Shown here piece after piece: positions 16,296 to 24,590 of a stretch of 64,000 nucleotides of DNA. The position numbers and the translations under genes were made by a program. The stretch spans positions 216,272 through 280,271 of the forward strand of contig JAOZHV010000044.1 in NCBI GenBank assembly GCA_026014725.1, read 5' to 3'. Each line of letters begins with the position of its first letter. The first letter of the stretch is position 1. Below the pieces are notes generated by a model that made no database searches, was not told the DNA's origin, and saw only the letters and a program-made list of their open reading frames with translations. Source of the DNA: Candidatus Bathyarchaeota archaeon (GTDB lineage: Archaea; Thermoproteota; Bathyarchaeia; Bathyarchaeales; Bathycorpusculaceae).

Positions 16296-17030
16296 TTGTC
16301 CAACTCCAATCTTTTTCTTTCAATCGGAAAACCAATCAAAAACGAATACGGCCGAGTAATCGGAAAAGTAGCATCATTCGCATTAACCCCAAACGGGAAA
16401 TTTGACGCAGTATTCATAGAATTTGGCGACGGCCAATTCTCAAAACAGCCCATGGAAAGCCTAAGATTCAATGGCGCTGAAGTCACATTCATCTCAAAAA
16501 TCAAAAACCAAGCAAACACACTTTGCGACCACATCCCACTAATCTGGCGCAAAGACCAAGCTCTAAAAGAACTAGCCGAAAAGAAAAAAATCGCACCAGA
16601 ACTCTACCAAGAAATGCACTCCAGCTTCGAAAGCGTTTTGGCACAACTCAAAAAAGACGCTCAAATAGTCGTTGACGATGCAGCCATAGAAATCGAACGG
16701 TGCCAAGAAGAAATCTCCTCACTCACTTACGCCATCGCGAACCTAGAAATCGAACACGAAATAGGAAAAATAGACGAAGAAAGCTACCGAGCAGCCTTCA
16801 ATCTTTTACAGGAAACACTAAAACGTGCAACCGCGGAAAAGAACGATTATGAACTAACAAAAAGCAAACTCTCCAGCGTCCTGCTTGGCGAAGCTGTATC
16901 ACAAAGTGACCAGTCACAAGTTGCACCAAAAACAACTAAAGTCTACGCTGAACAAGTCAATACATCAACAAAACTGCCTGAACCTCCCGTTGTTGTTTAC
17001 GTGAAAGAAGTCGGAAAAGCTGGCTTATAG
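16296..17030 (+). CDS. cdvA: CdvA, membrane-recruiting archaeal division protein
   Basis: A 244-residue protein with the CdvA layout. An N-terminal PRC-like beta barrel (about residues 5-75: GKPIKNEYGRVIGKVASFAL, then MESLRFNGAEVTF) is followed by a long coiled coil (about 85-195). A flexible linker then leads to a C-terminal peptide LPEPPVVVYVKEV that matches the position of the E3B motif, which binds the winged helix of CdvB. CdvA forms filaments on the membrane and recruits ESCRT-III. The TTG start at 16296 has a strong AAGGAGG site 6 bases upstream. It lies between two ESCRT-III genes. Confidence 0.9.
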   Translation: MSNSNLFLSIGKPIKNEYGRVIGKVASFALTPNGKFDAVFIEFGDGQFSKQPMESLRFNGAEVTFISKIKNQANTLCDHIPLIWRKDQALKELAEKKKIAPELYQEMHSSFESVLAQLKKDAQIVVDDAAIEIERCQEEISSLTYAIANLEIEHEIGKIDEESYRAAFNLLQETLKRATAEKNDYELTKSKLSSVLLGEAVSQSDQSQVAPKTTKVYAEQVNTSTKLPEPPVVVYVKEVGKAGL

Positions 17031-17104
17031 CCAACATTAAGTGGAGACGACACGCTACGGAGGGAATAAAAATCAAAAACTTAACTAACCCAGCTCCCTC
17101 TCCA

Positions 17105-17965
17105 GTGCGTGAAGTCGCCACAAAATCCATTTATACACTTAAAATTCAACAAAACAAACTTGAGCAAGCGAGTTTCCGCTTAAAAGAGCGCGACCGTGTT
17201 CTCTTTGAAACCTGCATGAGTGCTCTTAAGAAAAATAACAAAGAAAGAGCCGCAATGTGTGCAACTGAGATTGCGGAAGTGCGCAAGCTTGTAAAGTTTC
17301 TCTACAATGTCCAGTTAGCTATTGAACGTGTTATCCTTCGTCTTGAAACCATCAAGGAACTCGGTGACATTGTTTCTGATTTGAAACCTGCTTTGCGGTT
17401 ACTGCAAGGTGTTTCGCAGGAACTGTTCCAAGTTTTGCCTGACGTTAGTAGCGAATTGAATAATGTTAACAGTGCTATCCAAGAAACGCTGCATGCTGCC
17501 AAGATTACGACCGACGAGAACATTATTCCTGTTGGTAAAAAGACTGAAGGCGGCGAAGAAATCCTCAAAGAGGTCTCGGGCTTTTTGGAGCAGAAAATCG
17601 CTGAGAGCCTTCCTGAGCCTCCTGCTACTGCACCTGTAAAGGAGAAGACACCGATTAAGGAGCTGGTTGCTTTAACAGCGAGTTCTTCACAGGTGTTTGG
17701 CACCAAAACAACGGAAGAGGCTGGGTTTGATCCAACGCGGTCGCTATTTTCGTATAAGAAATCTGAGATTAAGGAGTTTTCGCTTAAGGTTGACAAGCCT
17801 TCTTTGGAAGATGTCTTGTTAGAGTATGTACGTAAGACTAACGGTGAGATTGATTTGAGTCGTTGTTCGAGTGAGTTAAAGACATCGAACGAGGAAATTG
17901 AGCGTGCGTTGGAGAATTTGGGAACTAAAGGTAAGATTAGGATAGAGTTAAGATCACCTGAATAG
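17105..17965 (+). CDS. cdvB: ESCRT-III/CdvB with C-terminal winged helix
   Basis: At least 286 residues. An ESCRT-III core (about 1-140) is followed by a linker with a MIM2-like SLPEPPATAP (about 192) for CdvC. A C-terminal winged helix (about 230-286: SLEDVLLEYVRKTNGEIDLS, then ERALENLGTKGKIRIE) corresponds to the domain that docks on CdvA E3B. The GTG at 17105 is the first standard start, but the ribosome site GGAGGG is at 17059-17064, about 40 bases away. The frame is open further upstream, and the extra residues (KNLTNPAPSPV) align with the opening of the other CdvB. The real start may therefore be the ATC at 17072, 7 bases after the site. It ends in TAG 14 bases before cdvC. Confidence 0.9.
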   Translation: MREVATKSIYTLKIQQNKLEQASFRLKERDRVLFETCMSALKKNNKERAAMCATEIAEVRKLVKFLYNVQLAIERVILRLETIKELGDIVSDLKPALRLLQGVSQELFQVLPDVSSELNNVNSAIQETLHAAKITTDENIIPVGKKTEGGEEILKEVSGFLEQKIAESLPEPPATAPVKEKTPIKELVALTASSSQVFGTKTTEEAGFDPTRSLFSYKKSEIKEFSLKVDKPSLEDVLLEYVRKTNGEIDLSRCSSELKTSNEEIERALENLGTKGKIRIELRSPE

Positions 17966-17978
17966 GAGAAAGGGAAAA

Positions 17979-19160
17979 ATGAGTGCGTCACACGAATTGG
18001 AGAAAGCTGCAACAGCCTACGCTTTAGATGCTGTGCGTTTGGATAAGCAAGGCCAGAAAGGCCGTGCAATTACGCTTTATCAGAAGGCTATTGAAAGCTT
18101 GTTGCAGTTGGTTCAACTTTATCCTGAGTATGGTCTAAACAAGGTTTATGTTCAGAGAGCTATTGCGTATCAAGAGCGGATTAAAGCTCTGCAGGGTGCT
18201 GTTTCACCTGTTGAGATGAGCGATGCAACGAATGCTGATGGTGGTGGTTCTGCGACGATGGATGGCAACGGTGGTAATGGCGGTGGTGGTAAGGCTGAGG
18301 AGTTGGTTATAACGGAGAAGCCGAAAGTGAATTGGGATGAGGTTGTTGGTTTAGATGTTGCTAAGAAGGCTGTGAAGGAGGCTATTGTTTATCCTGTTCA
18401 GCGTCCTGATTTGTTCCCGCTTGGTTGGCCTCGTGGGATTTTGTTGTTTGGTCCTCCTGGTTGTGGTAAGACGTTGTTGGCTGCTGCGGTTGCGACTGAG
18501 ATTGATGCGAATTTCTATTCTATTGATGCGGCTTCGATTATGTCAAAGTGGCTGGGTGAGGCTGAGCAGAATGTTGCGAAGTTGTTTGGTGCAGCGCGCA
18601 AGTCTTCAAATGATGGTAAGCCTGCAATTGTGTTTGTTGATGAATTGGACTCTTTGATGGGTGCGCACAGCAACGAGGTTGGAGGCGAAATCCGTGTGCG
18701 GAATCAGTTCCTCAAAGAGATGGATGGGATTGTTGATAAAGGCAAAGCATTACACGTTTACGTGATTGGCGCAACCAACAAGCCGTGGGATTTGGATTGG
18801 GCGTTTATTCGTCGTTTCCAGAAACGCATTTTGGTACCGTTGGCGGATCACGCGACACGTTTGAGTATGCTAAAGTTGTATTCGAGTAATTTGCATCTTG
18901 CGCGTGACGTTGATTTGGATGAGTTGGCGCGTTTAGCTGAGGGCTTTTCCGGAAGCGACATTCGAGATGTATGCCAGTCGGCGCAACTCAAGTTAATTGG
19001 TGAGTTCTTTGAGTCGGGTCAGGCGATGGATAAGGAAGCGAAGCCTCGTGCTTTAACGATGGCTGATTTTCGCCAGATTCTAGAAGAGCGCAAACCATCA
19101 GTTTCGTTGGATATGCTATCGATGTATAATCGGTGGTTTGAAGCGTTCAAAGCACTGTAG
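17979..19160 (+). CDS. cdvC: CdvC/Vps4-type AAA ATPase
   Basis: A 393-residue ESCRT-III-disassembling ATPase. An N-terminal MIT three-helix domain (residues about 1-75) binds CdvB MIM motifs. A Gly/Asp-rich linker follows (about 78-105), then an AAA domain with Walker A GPPGCGKT (158-165), Walker B VFVDELDS (Asp-Glu at 221-222), the second region of homology with GATNKPWDLDWAFIRRF, and sensor-2/beta-domain-like C-terminal helices. The ATG has a GGAG-type site (AGGAGAAAGGG) 7-15 bases upstream. It is the last gene of the cluster; a T-rich tract (CTTTGACTTTTTT, near 19313-19322) could end transcription. Confidence 0.95.
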   Translation: MSASHELEKAATAYALDAVRLDKQGQKGRAITLYQKAIESLLQLVQLYPEYGLNKVYVQRAIAYQERIKALQGAVSPVEMSDATNADGGGSATMDGNGGNGGGGKAEELVITEKPKVNWDEVVGLDVAKKAVKEAIVYPVQRPDLFPLGWPRGILLFGPPGCGKTLLAAAVATEIDANFYSIDAASIMSKWLGEAEQNVAKLFGAARKSSNDGKPAIVFVDELDSLMGAHSNEVGGEIRVRNQFLKEMDGIVDKGKALHVYVIGATNKPWDLDWAFIRRFQKRILVPLADHATRLSMLKLYSSNLHLARDVDLDELARLAEGFSGSDIRDVCQSAQLKLIGEFFESGQAMDKEAKPRALTMADFRQILEERKPSVSLDMLSMYNRWFEAFKAL

Positions 19161-19762
19161 CATGGTAATGGAGGGCAAAAAAAGAAATCTGAAAATTAGA
19201 ATGCAAGGGTTGGTGGAAAGGTTTGGAGAAACAATTATTTTTGCACGCTCTCCCTTCTCCCCCTCAAACTATCTCCAAACCCCACAAACAAAGCAACCCT
19301 CTGCGTTCTGCTTTGACTTTTTTCTATAGCCCTTATTTATACTTATAAAACTCGAGTTTTTGTTGCTCTGCCATAGACCCCCCTCCCCCTATATAAAGCT
19401 GGGTCACTTGGTTTTTTACTACGTACATGGTCATGTGCTGTATTTCTACGTACAACAACCCCCATGTACGTAGTTAAGAGAGCCCAAAGAGGAAAACCCA
19501 AATGTGCGGAGCAAAACGTAAGAGGCAAAGCAACCTGCCCATAACAGTTTTGAATGTTAGGATTCAAATATGCTCAGGCATTAGTCAAATGCTCAGGAAA
19601 AGGCTTCTTGCTTTGAGTCTTCCCGTCTACATGCGCAGTGTGTCTATTTTGCCTTAATTATGACTGCCTTTTTATTCTCTCTTTTGAATATGCATCTTCG
19701 ATGAACATGCTTTTAAGCAAGATAGACCTATTCTTTTCAAATCAGAAAATTGGGGTCTAAGT
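19161..19762. other. 600-base intergenic region between cdvC and aIF1A
   Basis: I find no supported protein gene; a 74-codon minus-strand frame here (19343-19567) is proline/arginine-rich and has no ribosome site. The region holds T-rich tracts after cdvC, a C-rich patch at 19378-19390 followed by TATATAAA (19390-19397), and the 13-bp inverted repeat listed separately. The TATATAAA could drive a short transcript across the inverted repeat. The 80 bases before 19763 are the likely aIF1A promoter. Confidence 0.4.
19418..19474. repeat. Perfect 13-bp inverted repeat with a palindromic core in the loop
   Basis: ACTACGTACATGG at 19418-19430 is exactly complementary to CCATGTACGTAGT at 19462-19474. 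The 31-base loop contains a third CTACGTAC (19446-19453). The shared core TACGTA is itself palindromic. It could be a structured RNA, a cluster of operator sites or a mobile-element end; no gene overlaps it. Confidence 0.6.
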
Positions 19763-20068
19763 TTGGGAAAGAAAAAAGTCTTAAGTGAAGGCGCAATCAG
19801 TGAAATGGTCTATCCTGGACAGGGTGAAGTCTTAGGCGTTGTAGTGAAACTGCTTGGCTTTGACCGAATATTGGTTAAATGTCAGGATGGCGCTGAACGG
19901 TTATGCCGAATTCGCGGCAAAATGAAGAGGCGCGTCTGGATTCGCGAGGGCGATATCGTTATTGTTTCGCCTTGGGACTTTCAAAGTGACAAACGTGGCG
20001 ACGTGGTTTGGCGTTACACTCATGCGCAAGCTGACACTTTGAGGCGCAAGGGTATCTTAACCCTGTAA
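19763..20068 (+). CDS. Translation initiation factor aIF1A
   Basis: A 101-residue OB-fold protein. The sequence from GQGEVLGVVVKLLGFDRILV through RIRGKMKRRVWIREGDIVIV to WDFQSDKRGDVVWRYT is diagnostic of eIF1A/aIF1A. This factor binds the A site of the small ribosomal subunit during start-site selection. The start is TTG at 19763. Length is typical (about 100). In many archaea this gene is followed directly by rio1 and a Dim2-like KH gene; here those two lie beyond a 2.6-kb surface-protein gene on the opposite strand. Confidence 0.95.
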   Translation: MGKKKVLSEGAISEMVYPGQGEVLGVVVKLLGFDRILVKCQDGAERLCRIRGKMKRRVWIREGDIVIVSPWDFQSDKRGDVVWRYTHAQADTLRRKGILTL

Positions 20069-20322
20069 TTTCAACAGTATATTCCCTTTCTAACCAGCTA
20101 AACTAAATATTCAATGCGATGGTAGTGTGTGCCCCCTGCATCTCCATCATGGATTTTTATAGTAACACTTACGTAGTGGCCTCAAAGTCTAAACGTATCG
20201 CATAGGCAAGATAATCGTTAGTGAACAAAGTAACCTGTTGCCTTTTTTGTCTATTAAAAAAGTTCGTGTTTCTTGCTTTGAGCCCAAAATAAAAAGAGAA
20301 AAGGGGTGGATTTGATTTGAGT

Positions 20323-22890
20323 TTAGCTTACTTTTTTGCGTACCAGCAGGATTATGACTACGCCGATGACTATGATGGCAACTATTATTGCTGCTACTGA
20401 AGGCAGGAAGTATTGTTCAACCACGGTTGGTGGCGCTTGAGTTGGTGCCGCTGTAGGTTCTGGTGCTTCATCTACTGCGAATGCTGTGGTTGCTTGTGAT
20501 GGCCAGTATGATTCAGAGCCCATGAACGTGGCGTAGACTGTGTATTTGCCCGAGATGTCGGGTGTCCATTGTAGACTGTAGAAGCCCGTAGCGTCTGTGG
20601 TCGCAGTTCCTATACTGCGGTAGTTGTTGTTAGAGTCAACTACGAATATTTCGACTGGAACACCTTTAACGTCAGTTGGTTTCGGCTGGTCCATGTAGAC
20701 ATATTCCATCCACTTACTCATGCTTGCATCAGAGACCACTGGAACACCGTTGGGGAAGCGTGCTGCTTGTTCTGCCTGTAAAGTGCCTGCGGCGATGTCA
20801 GATACTGTGCCAGTAATAAGTACGCTTTGGCATGGTGCTGCTGCGAGGTTTGGAGCAGACACTGTTGTCTTGCTTGGGCCTTTGCCTACACAGTAGATTT
20901 GGTTGTCATAGTAGTTGTAGTAGACTAAGAATCCGTCTGCTAGTGCCGCTGTTGATGTGCCTGTTCCACCAGTTTGGCCTGACCAGCTTAGCATCTTGTA
21001 GATTTCGTCGCCTGTGGTTGCGTTTAAGCAGTATATAGAGTAGCCTTTGTAAAGTGGCGCGTTTGGAGAGTGCTCATTGTTAAACGCATAGACTTTGCCT
21101 TCTGCTATTGCCGCTATGAAAATTGGCATCAAACCCCAAGAGGTATCCATGCCACTGTTTGTGTTGTTGTATTTCCAAAGTAGTGATCCATCTTTCACGT
21201 TATAGCAGAACAGTTCTCCGCCGAAGCCCTGAACATACAAGTTGCCGTAAGCTGTGACTCCTCTTTGACCGGCACCTGAACCGCTACTGAAGAATTGCAT
21301 AGCACGTGTCGGTGTATTTGTTGGACCCCATAGAAGGTTGCCGTTTTCTAAGCTATATCCTAGCCACTGCATTGTTTCAGCATCAGTCATAGTCCAAACC
21401 CGGTTCACTGGATCTAGTGGTCCGAGTGTCCTAGAATTGTTGCCTGATGGTGCAGGGTAGGATTTCTTCCATAAGAGTTGTCCTTCTTGACCCGGCTTTA
21501 GGCTCATTGCCCAAACCGTGTAAGGATTAGGAGTGCCTCGTGTGCTTGCGACACCTGCAGTTATTGCACTGCTTCTGCCAAGGATAATGTCACCGGGTAA
21601 AACGTAGACGATGGAGGGCGCTTGATTTCCAGTTAAATCGGCTGTTATCGTTTTGTTCCATGAGTATGCTGTGCTTGTGTCGATTGTTTTTCCTACGGGT
21701 CGGTATTGTAAAGCGTTAGTTCCAGAACCAGGTAACCCTAAGGTTACGGTTGGTGCTGCTGTCCAGTTCCAGAGTGCTAGCCAGCCAGTTTTTGTGGTTG
21801 TGTTGTAGTTTAGTATGTATCTTACTATTTCGCCTTTTTCAGTGTATACGTTGGTTCCTGTGGGGACGTTTGTTAAGTTGAATAGCCAGTTGCTTGTTAG
21901 TGGGTCATATGCCATCCATGTGGTGCCTGAAACTTGCCATAAGTAGCCGTTTGGAATAACGCCGTGTTGGTTTGGTGATTCATAGCTGTAGAGTTCGCCA
22001 TAGGTTGGATAGATGTTGGCATTTGTCCAAAGCACTTTGCCCGTGCGTAAATCAAGGGCTGTATATGCTCCTGAGGTGGGCATGTCACTTAGTGGTGCTT
22101 TGAAGAAGAGTTTGCCGTCTAGTATTATTGCGTTTTGGAATCTGCCTTGGTATGAGCCGCCTGAATAGTAGGTTGAGCTTTCGATGCCAGTGTTTGTTCC
22201 ACCGACTATACCGCCTGACTCGATTGGGTAAGTCCACATGATGTGGGAACTACCAGGACCTGTACCACTTTGCTGCCATAGGTTATAGCCACCTTGCTGG
22301 AAGAGCCCAAATTGGTTTGAGCCACTGCCAAGCCAGTGTGATCCAATGGTAGACCAAATGTGGTTTTGTCCGAAGATTGGGCGGGTCCAATATTCAGTGG
22401 GCAACGGAGTATCGGGTGTAACGCTGATGGGTGCTTCTTGTACTGTGAGTGTTGTGGTTGCAGATGCGGCTAGGAATTTGGTGTTGTTGTATGCGGCGCT
22501 GATTGAACCCCAAGTGTATACCTGACCTGGATACTCAAATTTGAGGGTGTACGTTCCAACTTGAGTTGGCGTATAAGAGGTAAACTGTACGCCTGTGGTA
22601 TCCCAGATTATGTCCCAACTCTTTGTTTCTGTGTCGCCGTTAGGTGCAGTGATTGTGAGTTTGTAGTTATGACGTCTAACATCGTTAGCTTCTGATGCGC
22701 CAGGTAAAGGAACATCGACAAGCATTGAAATGTATGTGGTTTGACCTACACCCACAGGGTCGGGTGCAACTGCAATGTAAGCGTACGAAGCCATTTCGCC
22801 AGAAACTTGTGCACTAGTAGAAACGAAAGTGATAGCGAGTGTTGAAATTAATACGAGCGCAATCAAAACTGCTGTTTTTTTAATTTGCAT
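20323..22890 (-). CDS. Secreted PQQ-type beta-propeller protein with C-terminal membrane anchor
   Basis: An 855-residue surface protein. Residues 1-28 are a signal peptide (KKTAVLIALVLISTLAITFV). An Ig-like beta domain (about 35-150) is followed by a beta-propeller with PQQ-like repeats (ALDLRTGKVLWTN, YSLENGNLLWGP, YNVKDGSLLWKYN, YCLNATTGDEIYK) spanning about 190-680. A further Ig-like domain (about 690-815) precedes a Pro/Thr linker and a final hydrophobic helix ending VRKKVS. The propeller signature does not prove PQQ binding; such folds mostly bind proteins or sugars. The ATG follows a GGAGAAG site on the minus strand. It interrupts the usual aIF1A-rio1 neighbourhood. Confidence 0.85.
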   Translation of the reverse strand: MQIKKTAVLIALVLISTLAITFVSTSAQVSGEMASYAYIAVAPDPVGVGQTTYISMLVDVPLPGASEANDVRRHNYKLTITAPNGDTETKSWDIIWDTTGVQFTSYTPTQVGTYTLKFEYPGQVYTWGSISAAYNNTKFLAASATTTLTVQEAPISVTPDTPLPTEYWTRPIFGQNHIWSTIGSHWLGSGSNQFGLFQQGGYNLWQQSGTGPGSSHIMWTYPIESGGIVGGTNTGIESSTYYSGGSYQGRFQNAIILDGKLFFKAPLSDMPTSGAYTALDLRTGKVLWTNANIYPTYGELYSYESPNQHGVIPNGYLWQVSGTTWMAYDPLTSNWLFNLTNVPTGTNVYTEKGEIVRYILNYNTTTKTGWLALWNWTAAPTVTLGLPGSGTNALQYRPVGKTIDTSTAYSWNKTITADLTGNQAPSIVYVLPGDIILGRSSAITAGVASTRGTPNPYTVWAMSLKPGQEGQLLWKKSYPAPSGNNSRTLGPLDPVNRVWTMTDAETMQWLGYSLENGNLLWGPTNTPTRAMQFFSSGSGAGQRGVTAYGNLYVQGFGGELFCYNVKDGSLLWKYNNTNSGMDTSWGLMPIFIAAIAEGKVYAFNNEHSPNAPLYKGYSIYCLNATTGDEIYKMLSWSGQTGGTGTSTAALADGFLVYYNYYDNQIYCVGKGPSKTTVSAPNLAAAPCQSVLITGTVSDIAAGTLQAEQAARFPNGVPVVSDASMSKWMEYVYMDQPKPTDVKGVPVEIFVVDSNNNYRSIGTATTDATGFYSLQWTPDISGKYTVYATFMGSESYWPSQATTAFAVDEAPEPTAAPTQAPPTVVEQYFLPSVAAIIVAIIVIGVVIILLVRKKVS

Positions 22891-22947
22891 TCTTTTCTTC
22901 TCCTTAATTGGTGAGTAGTGAAGGTGGAGTTATGGCTAATAAGCATC

Positions 22948-22964
22948 ACTCACGATAGGTGAGT
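22948..22964. promoter_or_regulatory. Palindromic operator-like site upstream of the propeller gene
   Basis: ACTCAC-GATAG-GTGAGT is a perfect 6-bp inverted repeat with a 5-base spacer. It lies 58 bases upstream of the minus-strand propeller start and 157 bases upstream of rio1. Another GTGAGT half-site is at 22911-22916. This fits a dimeric regulator site, but no regulator is assigned. Confidence 0.4.
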
Positions 22965-23120
22965 AAAACGCGCAAAATCGAAAACAGCAGAAGGAACATA
23001 AAGAAAACTTTCAATCGGAATACTGGTTGCCTTCGAGAAGCACTTGCGCTTATGTTTTTAATGGTTTATTTGATTTAAGTGATTTTAAATAGTTGGCACG
23101 TCATAAGATGGTGAATATTT

Positions 23121-23906
23121 ATGTCTAGAAAAGCTCAGGAACGCCTTGCACACCGCGAAAAAGCAGTGGAACGAAGAGACAGAATGCTTATTCATGACGT
23201 GTCCAACGAACGCGCAACTGTCGAAGAGGTCTTTGATCAGGCAACACGTATGGTTGTCTTTGAGATGCTAAATAATGGCATTTTTTATGAGTTAAATGGC
23301 GTTGTGAGTTCAGGTAAGGAGGCACGGGTTTACTGGGCTACTGACAAGGAAGGCAAGGATTTAGCAGTAAAAATTTACTTAACTTCATCTGCTGAATTCA
23401 AGAAAGGCATGCTCAAGTACATCGAGGGTGACCCCCGCTTCCAAGGCGTGAAGCGAGACACGCGCTCTTTGATTAGTGCTTGGGCGCAGAAAGAGTTCCG
23501 CAACCTAAAAGAAGCAACAGAAGCCAAAGTTCACGTTCCCCAACCCATAGCCGTAAAAAGCAACGTAGTAGTCATGGAGTTTCTAGGAAAGCAAGGCGTT
23601 ACTGCACCTTCATTAAAAGAGCAGCCGCCTGAGAATCCTGAAAGAGTTTACCGTTTAATAGTTACTTATCTTAAACGTCTTTACCAGAAAGCCCAGCTTG
23701 TCCACGGTGACTTGAGCGAATACAACATTTTAATGTGGAAGGGCAAACCTGTAATTTTTGACATGTCTCAATCAGTTTCTGTGAAGCATCCGATGGCTGA
23801 CTTCATGTTACGAAGGGATTTGACGAATTTGAATAGGTTCTTTAGTCGGCTAAACGTTAAAGTTATTCCAATTGAAGAATTGCACGATATGGTTGTTGGA
23901 AAGTAA
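23121..23906 (+). CDS. rio1: RIO1-family atypical protein kinase/ATPase
   Basis: A 261-residue RIO kinase that acts in late maturation of the small ribosomal subunit. Visible motifs are the RIO1 P-loop region VVSSGKEARVYWAT, the ATP-anchoring Lys in LAVKIYLTSS, the hinge VVMEFLG, the catalytic loop HGDLSEYNIL and the metal-binding IFDMSQSV. RIO2-specific N-terminal winged helix is absent; the short charged N-terminus fits RIO1. GGTGA lies 6 bases before the ATG. It overlaps the KH gene by one base (TAATG), so the two are translationally coupled. Confidence 0.95.
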   Translation: MSRKAQERLAHREKAVERRDRMLIHDVSNERATVEEVFDQATRMVVFEMLNNGIFYELNGVVSSGKEARVYWATDKEGKDLAVKIYLTSSAEFKKGMLKYIEGDPRFQGVKRDTRSLISAWAQKEFRNLKEATEAKVHVPQPIAVKSNVVVMEFLGKQGVTAPSLKEQPPENPERVYRLIVTYLKRLYQKAQLVHGDLSEYNILMWKGKPVIFDMSQSVSVKHPMADFMLRRDLTNLNRFFSRLNVKVIPIEELHDMVVGK

Positions 23907-24484
23907 TGTCTGGTCCTGATACGTTTGTTAGAATTCCTAAAGAGCGCGTTGGCATTTTGATTGGTCCAGAAGGCAAAGTTAAACAGTACATAGAAAGCAG
24001 ACTCACAGTCAAATTAAACATCGATAATGAAGGCAGCGTTACAATCACATTATCAGAAACAGCAACAGACCCCTCGTTGCTATTAAGAGCAAAAGACATC
24101 GTCACTGCCATTGGCAGAGGCTTCCCCCCAGAAACAGCCTTCCGCCTCATACGAAACGAAGATGACATTTTTGATGTTGTAGACTTGCGCTTGATTTTCG
24201 GGCGCTCAGAATCCGATATCAAACGTATAAAGGGCAGAATCATTGGTGCTGACGGCAAAACACGCAAACTCATCGAAGAACTAACAGAAGCTGACGTAGT
24301 AGTTTATGGACACACCATTGGCATAATCGGCAGTTTCGAACAAGCTGATTCTGCACGTAACGCTGTGCAAATGATTATTGACGGATGCCAGCACCACACT
24401 GTCTACAAGTATTTGCAACGTAAGCGCACAGAACTCAAGAAGGAAAAGCTGGAGTTATGGGAGAAACCTCCTGAAGAGAAGTAA
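23906..24484 (+). CDS. Dim2/Pno1-like KH-domain RNA-binding protein
   Basis: A 192-residue protein with two KH domains. KH1 contains RVGILIGPEGKVKQYIESR with its GxxG loop (about residues 15-30). KH2 contains IKGRIIGADGKTRKLIEELT (about 105-125). This is the archaeal homologue of Dim2/Pno1, which binds the 3' end of small-subunit rRNA and works with RIO1 during 16S maturation. It is coupled to rio1 by a one-base overlap, consistent with that partnership. Confidence 0.93.
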   Translation: MSGPDTFVRIPKERVGILIGPEGKVKQYIESRLTVKLNIDNEGSVTITLSETATDPSLLLRAKDIVTAIGRGFPPETAFRLIRNEDDIFDVVDLRLIFGRSESDIKRIKGRIIGADGKTRKLIEELTEADVVVYGHTIGIIGSFEQADSARNAVQMIIDGCQHHTVYKYLQRKRTELKKEKLELWEKPPEEK

Positions 24485-24590
24485 CGAGCCATCACCAACA
24501 GCCTTTTTCAGTATACGACCAATTTATGCCTTTTTAAGCAAAACTTTATAACATCGCCGAGCGTTTTGAGTTCTAAAAAGGTAGAGCAAA

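Noticed and set aside
19343-19567. A 74-codon minus-strand frame covering the inverted repeat
   Set aside because: Low-complexity start, no ribosome site; the inverted repeat explains the unusual sequence better than coding.
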